Shown: piece after piece, positions 38,707-39,069 of the stretch | Position numbering within the stretch: position 1 is the first letter of the stretch | Layout: each line of letters opens with the position of its first letter | IMG/VR virus record: IMGVR_UViG_3300032215_000091 | Coordinates: 1 to 39,069 of that record | DNA length: 39,069 nucleotides | Reading direction: 5' to 3' (one strand) | DNA from: a virus | Program-made: the position numbers and the translations under genes | The notes under the pieces: model-generated | The model's input: the letters and a program-made list of their open reading frames with translations, nothing else | Databases searched by the model: none | Told to the model about the DNA's origin: nothing

Positions 38707-39069
38707 TTAACCTTGTGACCAAGTTAATGGTTGACTATGGTCAACATATCGTTTTAACTCGTCAATGAGTTGTGTTTGCAGTGCCACACCTTCTGCTTTT
38801 AGTGCAGTACCATTTAATGTAGTACCACCACCTGGACCTGCCAGACTAGCAAACTTTTCACGGGCCTCACCCAATGCTAACTTTACTGTTGCTAATGTAA
38901 AGTCACCAATCCAAACACCTGACCCTGGATCTTGTAACAATTCTGATTCAGGTCGTTGTAAATCACCCCAAATTAATATCTTTTCACCGGTTGCTTTTAC
39001 ATCACGTACTAATTTGATTTGTTTTGTTACCGGATTAAAGGTATATACAATATACCCACCAAACATCAT
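38707..39069 (-). CDS. Virion-type conserved protein, 5' end outside window
   Basis: At least 120 residues reach the window edge without an upstream stop, so the N-terminus may be missing; an ATG pair sits at the very edge and cannot be judged. The C-terminal part, REKFASLAGPGGGTTLNGTA, then LKAEGVALQTQLIDELKRYV, resembles a Gly-rich conserved segment of proteins near sheath genes in T4-like environmental phages. The first 50 visible residues are beta-rich (GGYIVYTFNPVTKQIKLVRD). The function is unknown. Confidence 0.7.
   Translation of the reverse strand: MMFGGYIVYTFNPVTKQIKLVRDVKATGEKILIWGDLQRPESELLQDPGSGVWIGDFTLATVKLALGEAREKFASLAGPGGGTTLNGTALKAEGVALQTQLIDELKRYVDHSQPLTWSQG

Overview
The window is part of the genome of a large, AT-rich, T4-like contractile-tailed phage (myovirus) of the kind found in marine and freshwater metagenomes. 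The evidence is a contractile tail sheath, a tail tube, a gp4-like head-completion nuclease, a likely small terminase, an RFC/gp44-type clamp loader, PhoH, a gp31/GroES-like co-chaperonin and T4-type late promoters, on a densely packed genome with 4-nt gene overlaps. There is no rRNA, tRNA, integrase or CRISPR array, and no photosynthesis gene, so the host cannot be named. Nearly all genes are on the minus strand. Only phoH and a zinc-binding HNH-like gene are on the plus strand.

Layout in the direction of minus-strand transcription (right to left). 39.1-30.3 kb: a partial virion-type gene, dNMP kinase, very long tail sheath, tail tube, a tube-fold baseplate protein, gp4-like nuclease, probable small terminase and a conserved protein. 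30.3-23.7 kb: a small membrane protein, then a 425-aa and a 1684-aa low-complexity protein that share short motifs and look like precursors cut by the prohead protease. 23.7-17.9 kb: fibres and a GH19 endolysin. 17.9-13.4 kb: a fragment resembling a DNA polymerase III alpha subunit, co-chaperonin, clamp loader and PhoH. 13.2-7.4 kb: two conserved proteins, a GTA-type holin, a DnaJ-like protein, a ClpA-like unfoldase and small genes. 7.0-1.2 kb: a cluster rich in nucleotidyltransferase folds: two pol-beta-type, one HIGH-type fused to a ParB-like domain and one ligase-like with KxDG. It also holds a Cys-rich basic protein and a glycosyltransferase. The left edge is a repeat-built fibre.

Two regulatory layers can be read directly. 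Three minus-strand genes or operons (dnaJ-clpA, the GroES-like/clamp-loader operon and the DnaE-like gene) have sigma70-like promoters with exactly 17-nt spacers, and the ATG lies only 6-7 nt after the -10, predicting leaderless early mRNAs. Sixteen intergenic or gene-junction sites carry a T4-late-like box (consensus NNTAAATA, mostly GATAAATA). Several lie 4-7 nt from the ATG. At three or four of them a hairpin would hide the ribosome site or start codon in read-through mRNA but not in mRNA started at the late promoter.

The most interesting possibility is a set of packaged proteins. Six or seven proteins begin with 5-10 residues ending in (L/I)xE followed mostly by A, G, S or V, closely matching the T4 capsid-targeting sequence cut by the gp21 protease. 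They include the overlapping HIGH-nucleotidyltransferase, ligase-like, Cys-rich and pol-beta genes. This suggests, but does not prove, that the phage packages nucleic-acid-modifying enzymes in its head and injects them with its DNA.
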